Origin: Farysia itapuensis
Taxonomy: Eukaryota; Basidiomycota; Ustilaginomycetes; Ustilaginales; Ustilaginaceae
Direction: 5' to 3'
Length of the DNA: 64,000 nt
Assembly (NCBI GenBank): GCA_023212645.1
Contig: JALBYC010000022.1
Coordinates: 1-64,000 of the forward strand
The notes beneath the pieces are model-generated. The model did no database searches. It was not told the origin of the DNA and saw only the letters and a program-made list of their open reading frames with translations. This document shows positions 45,950-56,600 of the stretch, piece after piece; the stretch's first letter is position 1, and the number at the start of each line of letters is the position of its first letter. Both the position numbers and the translations under genes were made by a program.

Positions 45950-46524
45950 TCATGAGAATCTGCGAATGTTGTCTAGTTCTTGTAGCAGCGAGTCGAGCAG
46001 GGCATCGTCGCGTGTGGATAGGGTGGGGATGAGGGCTTTGGCTTCTTCCACCTCGGTAATGCACAGGTTGGCCAGCTGGGCCATCTCGAATTGCGACAGT
46101 TGCAGGCCGCTGGCGTCTGGCTCTTCATCCGCCTCGCGCTCCTCTTCCGGTTTGTCGTCGAGTTTGGCGTGTTTGAGCAAGAGTTCGCGGATCTCTCGAA
46201 TCGTGTTGGGATCCTTGTACCGACTGAACTCCATGACGTAGTCCTTTGTCTTGGAAAACACGGCCGTCGTACCCTGGTCTTTGATCGTACCGTCCATAGC
46301 CGAAGCGCCCATACCGTCTGGCTGGGAAAAGACGAGCTCAACCTCGGAAATCAGCAGACAACCGGCATCGTCAAACTCTACGGGCCCAAAGAACCATTAG
46401 TATCACCACACCATTGTCACGATGGCCAGGGGTAGGACGTACCTGCTCCGAGCTTTCCCAATGCCGCATCTTGATCCTCTATCAGACCGCGATTGCGTCT
46501 GGACCCAACGTGGATGTGTGCCAT
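45950..46524 (-). CDS. RPB4: RNA polymerase II subunit Rpb4 (2 exons)
   Basis: Forms the Rpb4/Rpb7 stalk of RNA polymerase II. Exon 1 is 46443-46524 (MAHIHVGSRRNRG...). A 65-nt intron follows (46378-46442, GTACGT..GTAG, with a GATACTAAT branch site), then exon 2 at 45950-46377. The junction gives KLGAEFDDAGCLLISEVELV, matching the family's N-terminal block. The C-terminal block is LQLSQFEMAQLANLCITEVEEAKALIPTL with the closing LLQELDNIRRFS. The product is 169 residues, as usual for the family. Confidence 0.92.
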
Positions 46525-46672
46525 GGTCGGTGTGGGAAAGCGAGCGAGAGAGAGCCGATTTCCACCCCTTTTTTACCAAGATCTGCCGAAAGATCGAGAT
46601 CGGGGGAGCAGTACATCGGGGTTAAATCGTATTTCGCGCCCGCCGTTGTTTGACACATGTCGACAAACGACC

Positions 46673-47746
46673 ATGACGGTCGAGCTGACGAGTCGTCAGA
46701 GCGGCGGTGTGGTGGACTGCACGCTGTCTGGGCATGGTAAGCCCGTGTCGGCGTTGTGCTTTTCGCCGTGTGGCAGCTATCTGGCGACGGGATCGGCGGA
46801 TGCGGTGCTCAAGATCTGGAGTTTGGTCGGCGGCGATGCGCGGCCGGCGTTGATGCTGACGCTGCGCGGACATACGGCGGGGATCAACGACGTAGGCTGG
46901 TCGACGGACAGTGTCTATGTGGCGTCGTGCTCGGACGATCAGTCGGTCAAGGTGTGGAACGTCGTCACCGGTGGCACGCTGGTGCGCGACTACACGGGTC
47001 ATCATACCAGTTACGTCCTCTGTCTTGCTTTCAACCCGCAAAGCACACTGATTGTCTCTGGCGGCTTTGACGAGACAGTCCGTCTGTGGAACGTATCGCA
47101 ACGTCCTCGACCAGATGTTGTCGCCGCCAAGCCGGGGGAGGAGCACAAGAGGGCACCGTTGTATCCGTGTCACCGCACCATTGCCGCCCACAGCGAGGCC
47201 GTCTCCTCGGTCGGTTTCAACCGCGACGGCACAATGATCGTCAGCGCTTCCTACGACGGTCTTATCCGCTTGTGGGATACAACCACCGCTCAATGCCTCA
47301 AAACGCTCGTCCACAAAGACCAGTCGCCCATCGGCGCCGTCCAGTTCACTCCCAACTCGGCTCACCTCCTCTGCACAAGCCTCGACAGCACCATCCGTCT
47401 CTGGGACACGTACAACGCCAAGATCCTCAAAACCTACACTTCCCACACCAACGCAAAGTATCCCGTCAAATCAGCCCTCTTTTCCCCCAGCACTGCCACC
47501 ACCGCGGCGGCGGGGGGGGAGCAGGTATACGTCGTCGGCGCAAGTGAGGACGACACCCACGGCGTCTACTTTTGGGATCTGCAGAGCAAGAGTGTCACGC
47601 ATACCCTCAGTGGTGCTACGTCGTCGTCTTGGTCTGCCAAACATACCGTCATCGCTCTTGCTCTCCATCCTTCCCTCCCGCTTCTCGCTACCGCCGCACT
47701 CGATCACACCAATACAGTCAAGTTATGGCACCTCTCCCACACATAG
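46673..47746 (+). CDS. SWD3: WD40 protein, WDR5/Swd3-like COMPASS subunit
   Basis: A seven-bladed beta-propeller protein of 357 residues. WD repeats end with LKIWSL, VKVWNV, VRLWNV, IRLWDT, IRLWDT, VYFWDL and VKLWHL. The order, the insertion before repeat 4 and the compact size resemble WDR5/Swd3. That protein scaffolds the Set1/COMPASS H3K4 methyltransferase and binds WIN-motif arginine. Other WD40 families cannot be excluded. The ATG at 46673 (MTVELTSRQ) is preceded by non-ATG codons only. It is divergent from RPB4 by about 148 bp. Confidence 0.75.
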   Translation: MTVELTSRQSGGVVDCTLSGHGKPVSALCFSPCGSYLATGSADAVLKIWSLVGGDARPALMLTLRGHTAGINDVGWSTDSVYVASCSDDQSVKVWNVVTGGTLVRDYTGHHTSYVLCLAFNPQSTLIVSGGFDETVRLWNVSQRPRPDVVAAKPGEEHKRAPLYPCHRTIAAHSEAVSSVGFNRDGTMIVSASYDGLIRLWDTTTAQCLKTLVHKDQSPIGAVQFTPNSAHLLCTSLDSTIRLWDTYNAKILKTYTSHTNAKYPVKSALFSPSTATTAAAGGEQVYVVGASEDDTHGVYFWDLQSKSVTHTLSGATSSSWSAKHTVIALALHPSLPLLATAALDHTNTVKLWHLSHT

Positions 47747-47821
47747 CGCGTACGGCCAACAAAACAAGCCACAATTATTTTCACATTGGCGCAAAGGGGA
47801 GGGGGGGGGAGGGTAGTGTGG

Positions 47822-49084
47822 CTATTGGATTTTCTTGGTAGCGAGCTGGCTTTTGCCCCAGACATTGGCGTCGACACGTGCTTTGGAAGCTTTGGAAGCC
47901 AGGACGTTGTAGTAAAACGAGCGGAGCAGAGTGTCGAGGGGGAGAAACATGCCGACCCGCTTCTGGTAGTCTTTGTACTCGGGGTACTTGCCCGCAGACA
48001 CCTGCTCCGAGTAGAGCGCCGAGGGGAGGAAGAGCGCGTTCATCGCGAGCGGGGCGATGATAGCGTAGTTGAGGAAGTGCGACCAGGTAGCTGCGTTCAG
48101 ATCGCGTGGGAGGAATGTGAGCGGCACAAAGGCGTACAGAATCCACCAGGTCGTCTGCTCGCAGGCAAAGTTGGGATGACGCGACCAGGCCCACAGTCCA
48201 CGGGTGACAAAGCCACGCTGAGCGTCCTCGGGCGTCGAGTAGGGCTGCTCTGGCTGCACACGCAGCGGCCGATTGGTGCTCGAATCCCACATGTGCATAG
48301 ACAGATGCTTCTCCTGCGGATCCTTGCCACGCTTGTAGTTCTGGTAGTTCCACTGCTGCTGGTCGGCGATGAACTGAATCGTCAGGTTGAGCACAAACAG
48401 CGCTGCCAGGATGTAGTCGCCGAGGATCAGCGTCGACACGGGCCGCGGCACGGGAGCGGTAACGTGCTTGTCAGAGGTCGTGGTCAAGAGCATATAGTTG
48501 GGCAATGCCGTGCTGGCCAGCAAAATGTTTTGCGCAATGGCAATGAAGAAGATGGAGAAAATCTCCCAGACAGGGCGAGACATGTTTTTGCGAAGCAGAG
48601 GCCAGCGGTAGTCCTCCTCCCCTGGCTTAAACATGCCGCGACGATAGGCGTTGTAGGTCAAACGCACCGACCAGAGCACCGAGAGTGTCGTCATGAGCGC
48701 CAGACGCGGCTCGATCTTGTCCCAAATCGAGGCATGCTGCACGCCGCCAAAGAAACTCAGCTTGGCAGGCTGGTAGGTAAAGTACTTGTGCACCGTGAAG
48801 TGCGCCGAGTAGATCAGCGGCAAGAAAGTCCACAGGCCATCCACCTGTGAAGCGTTGCCGGTGATCTTCTCCATCACCCAGACATAGACGCTGACCAGGG
48901 CGCAAAAGGCCATGGCCGAGTGGAATGGATCCGCATCGGCATAGTAGGACTGGTAGGTGGCCAGACTGCCAAAGCTCTTTCCCTGTCGAAAGTACGAGAG
49001 AAAGGCAGGGTAAAACGACTTGAGCGCTGGTATCACATGGGTAGACACGTCTAGGGCCGCATGGGGCCACTGTACGCTCTTCAT
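47822..49084 (-). CDS. DUF1295 multi-pass membrane protein (steroid 5-alpha-reductase-like)
   Basis: A 420-residue membrane protein with about eight hydrophobic segments. It has the DUF1295 signature region: the ITGNASQVDGLWTFLP box, LWSVRLTYNAYRRGMF, QWNYQNYK, and near the end GLWAWSRHPNFACEQTTWW with an RHPN box. The family shares the fold of steroid 5-alpha reductases and isoprenylcysteine methyltransferases, but its fungal substrates are unknown. The ATG at 49084 is chosen because the ATG-less upstream extension lies in the promoter. It shares a divergent promoter with kinesin-5. Confidence 0.85.
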   Translation of the reverse strand: MKSVQWPHAALDVSTHVIPALKSFYPAFLSYFRQGKSFGSLATYQSYYADADPFHSAMAFCALVSVYVWVMEKITGNASQVDGLWTFLPLIYSAHFTVHKYFTYQPAKLSFFGGVQHASIWDKIEPRLALMTTLSVLWSVRLTYNAYRRGMFKPGEEDYRWPLLRKNMSRPVWEIFSIFFIAIAQNILLASTALPNYMLLTTTSDKHVTAPVPRPVSTLILGDYILAALFVLNLTIQFIADQQQWNYQNYKRGKDPQEKHLSMHMWDSSTNRPLRVQPEQPYSTPEDAQRGFVTRGLWAWSRHPNFACEQTTWWILYAFVPLTFLPRDLNAATWSHFLNYAIIAPLAMNALFLPSALYSEQVSAGKYPEYKDYQKRVGMFLPLDTLLRSFYYNVLASKASKARVDANVWGKSQLATKKIQ

Positions 49085-49190
49085 AGTTCTGGATGGATGT
49101 AGAGAAGCAAGATGGCATGTTTGTTCGACCAATGTTTCTATCTTTGGCTACAATTGCATAACCTCCACATCGAATGCCGTCCTCACCCGC

Positions 49191-49224
49191 TCTAACAAGC
49201 AAGCAAGGTCTTTACATCACGTGA
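49191..49224 (+). promoter_or_regulatory. TCTAACA element plus TCACGTGA E-box
   Basis: TCTAACA at 49191-49197 and a palindromic TCACGTGA at 49217-49224, 20 bp apart. They lie in the divergent promoter of kinesin-5 (ATG 49316) and the DUF1295 gene (ATG 49084). Confidence 0.5.
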
Positions 49225-49315
49225 CGAGCATTGCTTCCAATTGGGAATTTGGGAAAAGCGCGTTTGAGTGTTGTTTGTTGCGACGCGCAAACGGACCACC
49301 ACCATCCTCGACATC

Positions 49316-52273
49316 ATGTCGTCCCTTCGCAGACCAGCTTCGTCGACGTCGCTCAATCCCAAACCAGCACAGAAGCCGCGGACACGAGCACCGAGTGTAG
49401 CTGCACAGCCGCCACCGACACGCAAGCCGCTCTCCAGCATTACCGCGCAGCAGGCAAGAGCGTCCAATGCCAACTCGGTAGTCAACACGGTCGACGACGT
49501 ACCAAGGAAGAAAGTCAATGAGCCGGGTGAGACCAACATTCAGGTGGTGGTGCGAGTACGTGGCTATGCGCCGCACGAAGCCAGACCCTCGGCTGATCAG
49601 GCTACATTGACCACCTCTGGCCCGCGATGCCAGCAGATTGACGTCGCTATGGAAGCAGCTCCCGTATCCTCGTCAGCCATGCTGCAGCAAGAAGCATCGT
49701 CAACGCGACAAAAGAGCTACCACTTTGACCATGTATTTGGTCCCGAAGCAGATCAGGGCATGGTTTACCAGGATGTCGTAGGACCTATCCTGGAACAGGT
49801 CATGGCCGGCTACAACTGCACCATCTTTGCCTATGGACAGACAGGCACAGGCAAGACACATACCATGGAAGGCGACCTGACATCTCAGCCAGGCACGTAT
49901 AGTGCCGAAGCCGGTATTATTCCCCGTACCCTCTATCGTCTATTCCACACGCTCGAGATGGGCAAGTATGCAGATTACAGTGTCAAAGCGACCTTTATCG
50001 AGCTGTACAACGAAGAGCTGCGCGATTTGTTCAGCACAGATGCTTCTGCCCCCATTGAGCAGTCAGTGGGCACGAATCAGCACGGACTGCGCATGTACGA
50101 CGATGCACGTGGCAAAGGTGTCGTCATCCAAGGCCTCGAAGAAAAGATTCTCTCCGACGCAGCACACGGCCTGCAGATGCTTCGTCAGGGAAGCCACAAG
50201 CGTCAGATTGCCGCTACCAACTGCAACGAACAGTCCAGTCGATCCCACGGCGTCTTTACCATGACAGTGTTTATGAAGGAAAAGAGCACCAAGGGCGAAG
50301 AAGTGGTCAAGATTGGAAAGCTCAACCTCGTCGATCTGGCTGGATCGGAAAACATTGGTCGATCCGGTGCCGAGAACAAACGGGCGCGCGAGGCCGGCAT
50401 GATCAACCAGAGTCTCCTCACCCTCGGACGTGTCATCAACGCACTGGTGGAAAAGAACAGCCACATCCCCTACCGCGAGTCGAAACTGACGCGCATCTTG
50501 CAAGAATCTCTGGGAGGACGCACAAAGACGTGCATCATTGCCACCGTCTCGCAAGACCGCAGCAATCTAGAGGAGACCCTGTCGACACTCGACTATGCCT
50601 TGCGGGCAAAGTCGATCAAGAACCGTCCCGAGCTCAACACCCGCATAGCGTCTGGTGCGCTGCTCAAGGACTATGCAGAGAAATTTGCCCGGCTGCAAGC
50701 CGAATTACAGGCTTCTCGCGATCAAGACGGCGTCTGGCATTCCAAAGAAGACTGGGCCGCGCTACAGGCCAAAGAGGACGAGGACAACGCGGCCAGAGAT
50801 TCAGCCAAACGGACCATCGAAGTTCTGGAAAGCAAGAATGCGAGCGCCCTCGAGCAGATGGAGCATCTGACGCAGCTCGCCTTCAAGCGGGCAGAAGATG
50901 CGCGTGTCGCCAACGAAAGCCGCCAAGAGGCCCAAGACCGAGTCGCTGACCTGGAAGCGCAAGTCGAATCACTCACCTCGGACGTTCACCAACTCACCGC
51001 AGAATGTCACGGCCTGTCTGACAAGCTCGACCGCAAGTCAGCTGTGCTCGACTCGAACCGTGCTGAGGTTCTCACTTCTGGTCAAGCCTTATCGGAAAAA
51101 GCGGCGCAAGTCAGTCTGCAGCTGGCATCGATCGACCAAGACATGCTCCACTTCCTGTCTGACCTGCAAACGTCGGTGGGTAGCCTAAATGAGCAGATCG
51201 GCACACCAGTCGCCGAGCTGATCGAAAAGCCGCTGCTCAGGCTAAAGCAACTCTCGACAATGCTGCGGGAAGCGCGAAGCAAGGGAACCGAGAACAAGGA
51301 GATTGTCGTCGCCCTGGAGCAGGCATTGCAAGTCGCAGTGGCCGATCAGCAGTCCGTACTCGAGACCACCCTGACTTCGGCACAAGAGACACATGCAGCA
51401 GCGATCAGTGACGTCAAAGATGCTCTCGTCGGTCGTCTGCAAAAGGCAAGCGCTTCGTTGAGCGATATGGTCACTTCGCACACCAAGGAGCTCCAGTCGG
51501 TCAGCGCCAACAATGCTGCGAGTGTCGAACAGGTTGCACAGTCTACCATCGCGACCGATCAGGCTCTGGTGGAGGAGTGGGAACGAATGCGCACTGTGCT
51601 GACGCAGGTCACGTCGACCATGGACGTACTGCAAAGCCAAGTCGCGAACGGAGAGGCGGCGTTCCAAAATGCACTGTTCACCTTTTCGGCTCGACGAAGC
51701 GACGATTGCGCAACCCTCACCTCGTTGAGCTCAGACATTACGGATCGGCTCGAAACTGCATCCAAGACGATTTCTACGAAAGCAGTCGCTATGGACCAGC
51801 AACTCGACAGCACGATCAGCGTTTCACAAGATCAGCTCCACGAGCTCGGCTCTGCCGCAGAGCACGACTTGGAAAGCATGAAGGAGACGATCCAGCGGGA
51901 CTTTGCGCACATTCCTGCCCTCGTGACGACCGCAAGGGACAAGTTGGAGGTAAACACAAAGTCGCAGTCAGCCATTCTCAAGAGTGCCAACAACGAAGTC
52001 ACTCAGATCAGGGAGCACCTGGGCGATGTACCCCGCACAGTGTCCGACATTACCGAGACAGCCACCAACAATGTAACCAGGAGCGCCATGAGTCAGGAGA
52101 CGGAACGCGCCAAGCTGCTCTCCGTTCTATCACAGATTGCCGACCTGCAGGCGGAAGCAGACGCGATCAGCCAGGGTCAGAAAGAAGACGTGCCGACAGG
52201 GCAAACGCCGCACAAACGCAGATGGCAGCCCACAGTCGATGCAGCAAGCCCGAGCGTCGACCTGGATGGCTAG
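49316..52273 (+). CDS. Kinesin-5 (BimC/Eg5/Cin8 family) mitotic motor
   Basis: A plus-end-directed homotetrameric motor that slides antiparallel microtubules to separate spindle poles. The motor domain spans about residues 70-440. It includes NIQVVVRVRG, the P-loop FAYGQTGTGKTHTMEG near residue 174, switch I NEQSSRSHGVF, switch II LVDLAGSENIGRSGA, and YRESKLTRILQESLGGRTKT. The loop NIGRSGAENKRAREAG with an internal RSGAENKRA is typical of kinesin-5. A long coiled-coil stalk follows to about residue 930. The tail has TGQTPHKRRWQP, a BimC box whose Thr-Pro-x-Lys is a Cdk1 consensus site. 985 residues, intronless. Confidence 0.95.
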   Translation: MSSLRRPASSTSLNPKPAQKPRTRAPSVAAQPPPTRKPLSSITAQQARASNANSVVNTVDDVPRKKVNEPGETNIQVVVRVRGYAPHEARPSADQATLTTSGPRCQQIDVAMEAAPVSSSAMLQQEASSTRQKSYHFDHVFGPEADQGMVYQDVVGPILEQVMAGYNCTIFAYGQTGTGKTHTMEGDLTSQPGTYSAEAGIIPRTLYRLFHTLEMGKYADYSVKATFIELYNEELRDLFSTDASAPIEQSVGTNQHGLRMYDDARGKGVVIQGLEEKILSDAAHGLQMLRQGSHKRQIAATNCNEQSSRSHGVFTMTVFMKEKSTKGEEVVKIGKLNLVDLAGSENIGRSGAENKRAREAGMINQSLLTLGRVINALVEKNSHIPYRESKLTRILQESLGGRTKTCIIATVSQDRSNLEETLSTLDYALRAKSIKNRPELNTRIASGALLKDYAEKFARLQAELQASRDQDGVWHSKEDWAALQAKEDEDNAARDSAKRTIEVLESKNASALEQMEHLTQLAFKRAEDARVANESRQEAQDRVADLEAQVESLTSDVHQLTAECHGLSDKLDRKSAVLDSNRAEVLTSGQALSEKAAQVSLQLASIDQDMLHFLSDLQTSVGSLNEQIGTPVAELIEKPLLRLKQLSTMLREARSKGTENKEIVVALEQALQVAVADQQSVLETTLTSAQETHAAAISDVKDALVGRLQKASASLSDMVTSHTKELQSVSANNAASVEQVAQSTIATDQALVEEWERMRTVLTQVTSTMDVLQSQVANGEAAFQNALFTFSARRSDDCATLTSLSSDITDRLETASKTISTKAVAMDQQLDSTISVSQDQLHELGSAAEHDLESMKETIQRDFAHIPALVTTARDKLEVNTKSQSAILKSANNEVTQIREHLGDVPRTVSDITETATNNVTRSAMSQETERAKLLSVLSQIADLQAEADAISQGQKEDVPTGQTPHKRRWQPTVDAASPSVDLDG

Positions 52274-52428
52274 CGTGTGCCCGATACCCCCCTCTGGCTC
52301 TCCTCTCGTGCGCTGTTTCCCACGGATTTCGCTCATTCTTTCTACCCATGTATTATGTGTTTAGGCGTATACCATTTCATTCTTATCTGCCTGTAGCGTG
52401 TGATCCAATGTTGCGGTCTCGTTTATAT

Positions 52429-53446
52429 CTATGTTCGGTCGGAGTAGGGCTGGCCAGTGATGAGCTCGTAGGCTTCGCGGTACTTTTGCTGTGTTTTTTG
52501 CACAACATGGTCTGGAAGGGATACGGGGATGCCCTGGTCGGCGGCCTTGTCTAGGCCGTTAGCTTTGAGCCAGTCTCGGACGTACTGCTTGTCAAAGCTG
52601 TCCTGTGACCTGCCCACCTGGTAGGCAGAGGCGGACCAGAAGCGCGAACTGTCGGGCGTCAGCACTTCGTCGACCAAGATCATGTGCTTGTCGCCATCGC
52701 CAACCAGGCCAAACTCAAACTTGGTGTCGGCCAGAATGATTCCCCTCGATTTGGCATGGTCGGCGGCTTTCGAGTAGAGCGCAACGGCCGATTTAGCCAT
52801 CTGGGCCGCAAGATCAGCGCCAATGATACCGTCGACTTTGTCGGGATGGATGTTCTCGTCGTGATCGCCCTGTTCGGCCTTTGTACTGGGCGTAAAGAGC
52901 GGTCCGTTGGGGATCTCTTGGCTCTCTTCCAATCCAGCTGGCAGCTGAATGCCGTGGACTGTACCGGTGCGTTTGTACTCTGCCCACCCACTGCCGGTGA
53001 TGTAGCCGCGCACAATCGCTTCAATTGGAAGAACCTGCGCTTTCTTGACCAGCATAGATCGACCCTGGACTTGATTCTTGACTGCGCTCAGTCGAGAACG
53101 CAAATCCGAGGAAAACTCGTCAAAGTCGGTCGCAATGATGTGTGACTCAATCACGGACGGCGTCAACAGTCCAAACCAGAACGTGCTCAGCGCATGCAGT
53201 AATTTCCCCTTTTCCGGAATACCCTGATAGACGCAATGCACGTTAGCACAAGAGCGGCAAAGGACACCATCAGCATACTTCACTCACGTTTTGGAGAATA
53301 ATGTCAAAGGCCGAGATGCGATCAGTTGCCACGAACAGGATAGCTCCAGCGTGTGGACCTTGTGTGATTTCTGCATCGTATACATCTCGCACCTTTCCCT
53401 TTGCTATGAGCCTGAGGGGCAGGTTGGTGGTGGTAATGGCTGCCAT
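52429..53446 (-). CDS. ADE1: SAICAR synthetase, purine biosynthesis (2 exons)
   Basis: Phosphoribosylaminoimidazole-succinocarboxamide synthase, which joins CAIR and aspartate using ATP in de novo purine synthesis. Exon 1 is 53288-53446 and exon 2 is 52429-53223. The 64-nt intron (GTGAGT..ATCAG, branch TGCTAAC) is in phase 0 and joins DIILQN to GIPEKG. Conserved motifs are GKVRDVYD, FVATDRISAFD, PIEAIVRGYITGSGWAEYK, ADTKFEFGL and LVDEVLTPDSSRFW. The 317-residue length is usual for fungi. It sits between two mitotic kinesin genes, and its start is opposite that of kinesin-6. Confidence 0.95.
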
Positions 53447-53540
53447 GATGGTTTGGGCACTGTTGAGCAGCAGCAGCCAACGCACGCTTTTTGCTCTCTC
53501 ACCTTGGGATTCTTCTTGTCCGAGTTCCGAGAAATCTTCA

Positions 53541-53576
53541 TCACGTGATGTTTTACTGACGCGCCCTACTCTAACA
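53541..53576 (+). promoter_or_regulatory. TCACGTGA E-box plus TCTAACA element
   Basis: TCACGTGA at 53541-53548 and TCTAACA at 53570-53576, between ADE1 (ATG 53446) and kinesin-6 (ATG 53657). This is the same pair of elements as in front of kinesin-5, in reversed order. Confidence 0.5.
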
Positions 53577-53656
53577 GAACTTGGTGGAGAAAAGAACAAC
53601 ACGAAACACACACAACTTTTGCATTCTCTGCTACTGAGTTCTTGACCATCATCAAC

Positions 53657-56600
53657 ATGCCAGCAAGCCAATCCACCAGCGACACAATGGCGACACCCAA
53701 GCCAGGCAAGCGCGAAAGTATGGCCAACATCACCAACTCGCTCCTGCCTCCCAACCATACCGCCTCATCCAGTCACGTAAAGCGTTTGTCCACCTCATCT
53801 CGCCCTGCAAAGACACACGCTGCAGTCACGCCGCAACCGCGTCGACAGCGCACAGACACGGAGCCAGCAAGCGTCACGCCACGCGTCAAAACGTTTGTCG
53901 ACCGGATCGGCCACTTACGCAGCATGCAGTCCGTCCAGGACTTTACCAAGGCGGCAGATGTCGAGCCCATCAAAGCCTATCTGCGCATCCGGCCCCCGCC
54001 GCCTCAGACAGCTGCAGCCGAGCGTCCATACATTCAGGTGGTGAGCAATACCGAGGTCCTCATGCATCCGCCGGCACAGACAGGCTCTCGCGCTCGTACT
54101 CCCACGTCCACCTTGCCACCTACCAAGTACGTCTTCTCCAAAGTGTTTGGCGGTCAAGCTACCGCCCCTATCCAGGTCGACGAGGCGGATCAGTCTTCCT
54201 TCTTCCGCCAGACTACTCTGCCGCTGGTCGACGATCTGCTGCAAGGCCAAAGCGGCCTCATCTTCACGTATGGCGTCACCAACAGCGGCAAGAGCCACAC
54301 TGTCATGGGCAACGACTCGCCCGGAGGCTCGGGGATCCTGCCGCGTGCACTCGATGTCATCTTTAACAGCATCAGCGGGCTCGAGAGCTCCTCCGAGATT
54401 CAGCCGTGTGGCGTGTCGGGTATCCAACGCGTCGACAAGGCCGCCACCTTGACGGCCAGTAGCAGCAGCGTCGGCATCAACCCTTTCATGATCCCTGGCC
54501 TGTCGAAAAAGTTGCTAGGCGATACCCTCTCGCGCTCCCTCAAGCCCTCCGCACGACCATATCAGCATGACTCGACCAAAGTTACCGTAGACCGCAATTT
54601 GCGCTACAGTGTCTTTGTCAGCTATGTCGAAATTTATAACGAAAAGTTGTTCGACTTGCTAGATGCTTCACCCGGTACGACGCTGGGCAGATCTGAGTCG
54701 GTGCGCGGGTCCAATTGGAGTTTGGCGGCTCTGGCCAATGCCGCGCCAGATCAATTGCCTGCAAGCGGCAGTATCACACTCAATCGACGCCCTCTGACAC
54801 TCAAGAATGACACGGTCAATGGCGGCAAGTACGTTGCTGGGCTGCGCGAGATCAAGATCACATCAGCCGACGAAGCCCGCGACTTGCTGCACCGTGGCCA
54901 AGAGAATCGCGCCGTGTTTGGTACCATGGCCAATCGTGCCAGTTCGCGAAGCCACGGTGTGTTTACCATCAAGATTGTGCGCGAACATGCCGCGGCCAAC
55001 ACCTCGGACGCAGACCTTAGCTCCACCTTCAGCACTGCGCGACTCAGCATTGTCGATCTGGCGGGAAGCGAGCGTATCTCCAACACCGGCTTGTCCAGCG
55101 GCGACCGACTCAAGGAGGCGGGCAACATCAATAAGAGCCTCATGTGTCTCGGTCAGTGTCTGGAAACGCTGCGCAAGAATCAGGTCCGTCTCGTCGGCGC
55201 TGCTGATCAGCCACAGACGGTGAAACGTCGCATGAGCATCGTACCTTTCCGTCACTCGAAACTCACCGAGCTCTTCCAGAGCTTTTTCACGGGCGAGGGA
55301 AAAGCCGTCATGATTGTCAATGCCAATCCCTTCGACACAGGCTTTGACGAAAATTCGCACGTCATGAAGTTTAGCGCGATTGCCAAGGATGTTGCCACCT
55401 CGCGACAACAGACAATCACCACCAAAGCGTTGCCGTCTCTGCCCAAGAGCAAGCTTACTGTTCCAACCGAAGACAGCGAGAGATCACGCTCAATTGCCGA
55501 ATCTGACCAGGTCACTGACGTCACCATCATTGAGGAGGACGATCAGGGCTCGGATGACGAGACTGACCACGACCCTTTTGTCGATATGCTGGTCGAGAAG
55601 CACGAAGAATTGCGACACAAGCTGTACGTTGCCGAACTGCGATGTGCGACCATCGAGGCCCAGGTGCGCGAAGAGATGGCCAACCAGATGGAGCAGCGAC
55701 TGCTCGAGATGCAGGACCTGTACAACACGCGCATGATGAACGACCACGAGCAAAACGAGCAGTTCATGAACCGCAAACTTGACCTCCTCGTGCGTACCAA
55801 CCAAGCTGCAGCGTCGGACGACGCAGCCAGTAGCAGTGACCTCTCTGAAGATGAAGAGGATGAGGATGCAGTGGATCAGTCCTTGGCCCCCTCAGCCTTT
55901 TCGCGCGCCGGACAGAGCGATGTCAGCAAAGAAGTCTTTGACTCTGCCACCGAGGGCGAAGATGAAAGCCAGAGCCAGGCCTTTGCCAGCGAAGATGAAA
56001 GCCAGAGCCAGGCCTTTGCCAGCGAAGCTGACGATGACGATGACGAGGATGAGCCCATTCTCCAGCCAGGCAAGCAGACCCAGAGTACCGCTTTGCGCGG
56101 CCGATCGGTCACCCCGGACCAAAGCATCGATCAAGAGAGTGGCATCGAAACAGAAGACAGTGAAGAGGAGGAGGGCGATGACGAAGATGACAGCGCGGAT
56201 TTCGACCAGAGCATCTCGTCAGCTCAAAGTGTCGAGCCCGAAGACGCCGCCGACTCGTCATTTGACATTACATCTCTCGTCGCCGCTGAGAGCGAAGATG
56301 AGCATGCCGAACTTCCCGCATCGCGTCGCAAATCTGGCCGTCGCAGTACGATGAATGCTTCCTCGCGAGCTGATCAGTCGTCTCACTCTGTCAAGACAGG
56401 AATCCCGCCGAGCGGGAGCAGTACCAAGACGCTGACCGCACGCGGTGCTGGCAGACGCTCGTCGCGACCGGTAGCCGCGCCGCGTGACTCTACCATTCAC
56501 GACGCTCCCGCACTCACCGACATCAGCGATGCCAGCATGATCGCCCAAGACGCGCCCCTGTCGCCCAAGAAGAAACGCAAACTGCGCAAAAAGGCGACGG

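Noticed and set aside
51577..52554. Plus-strand 325-residue frame
   Set aside because: Alternate phase of the kinesin-5 stalk running into the ADE1 3' end; no domain.
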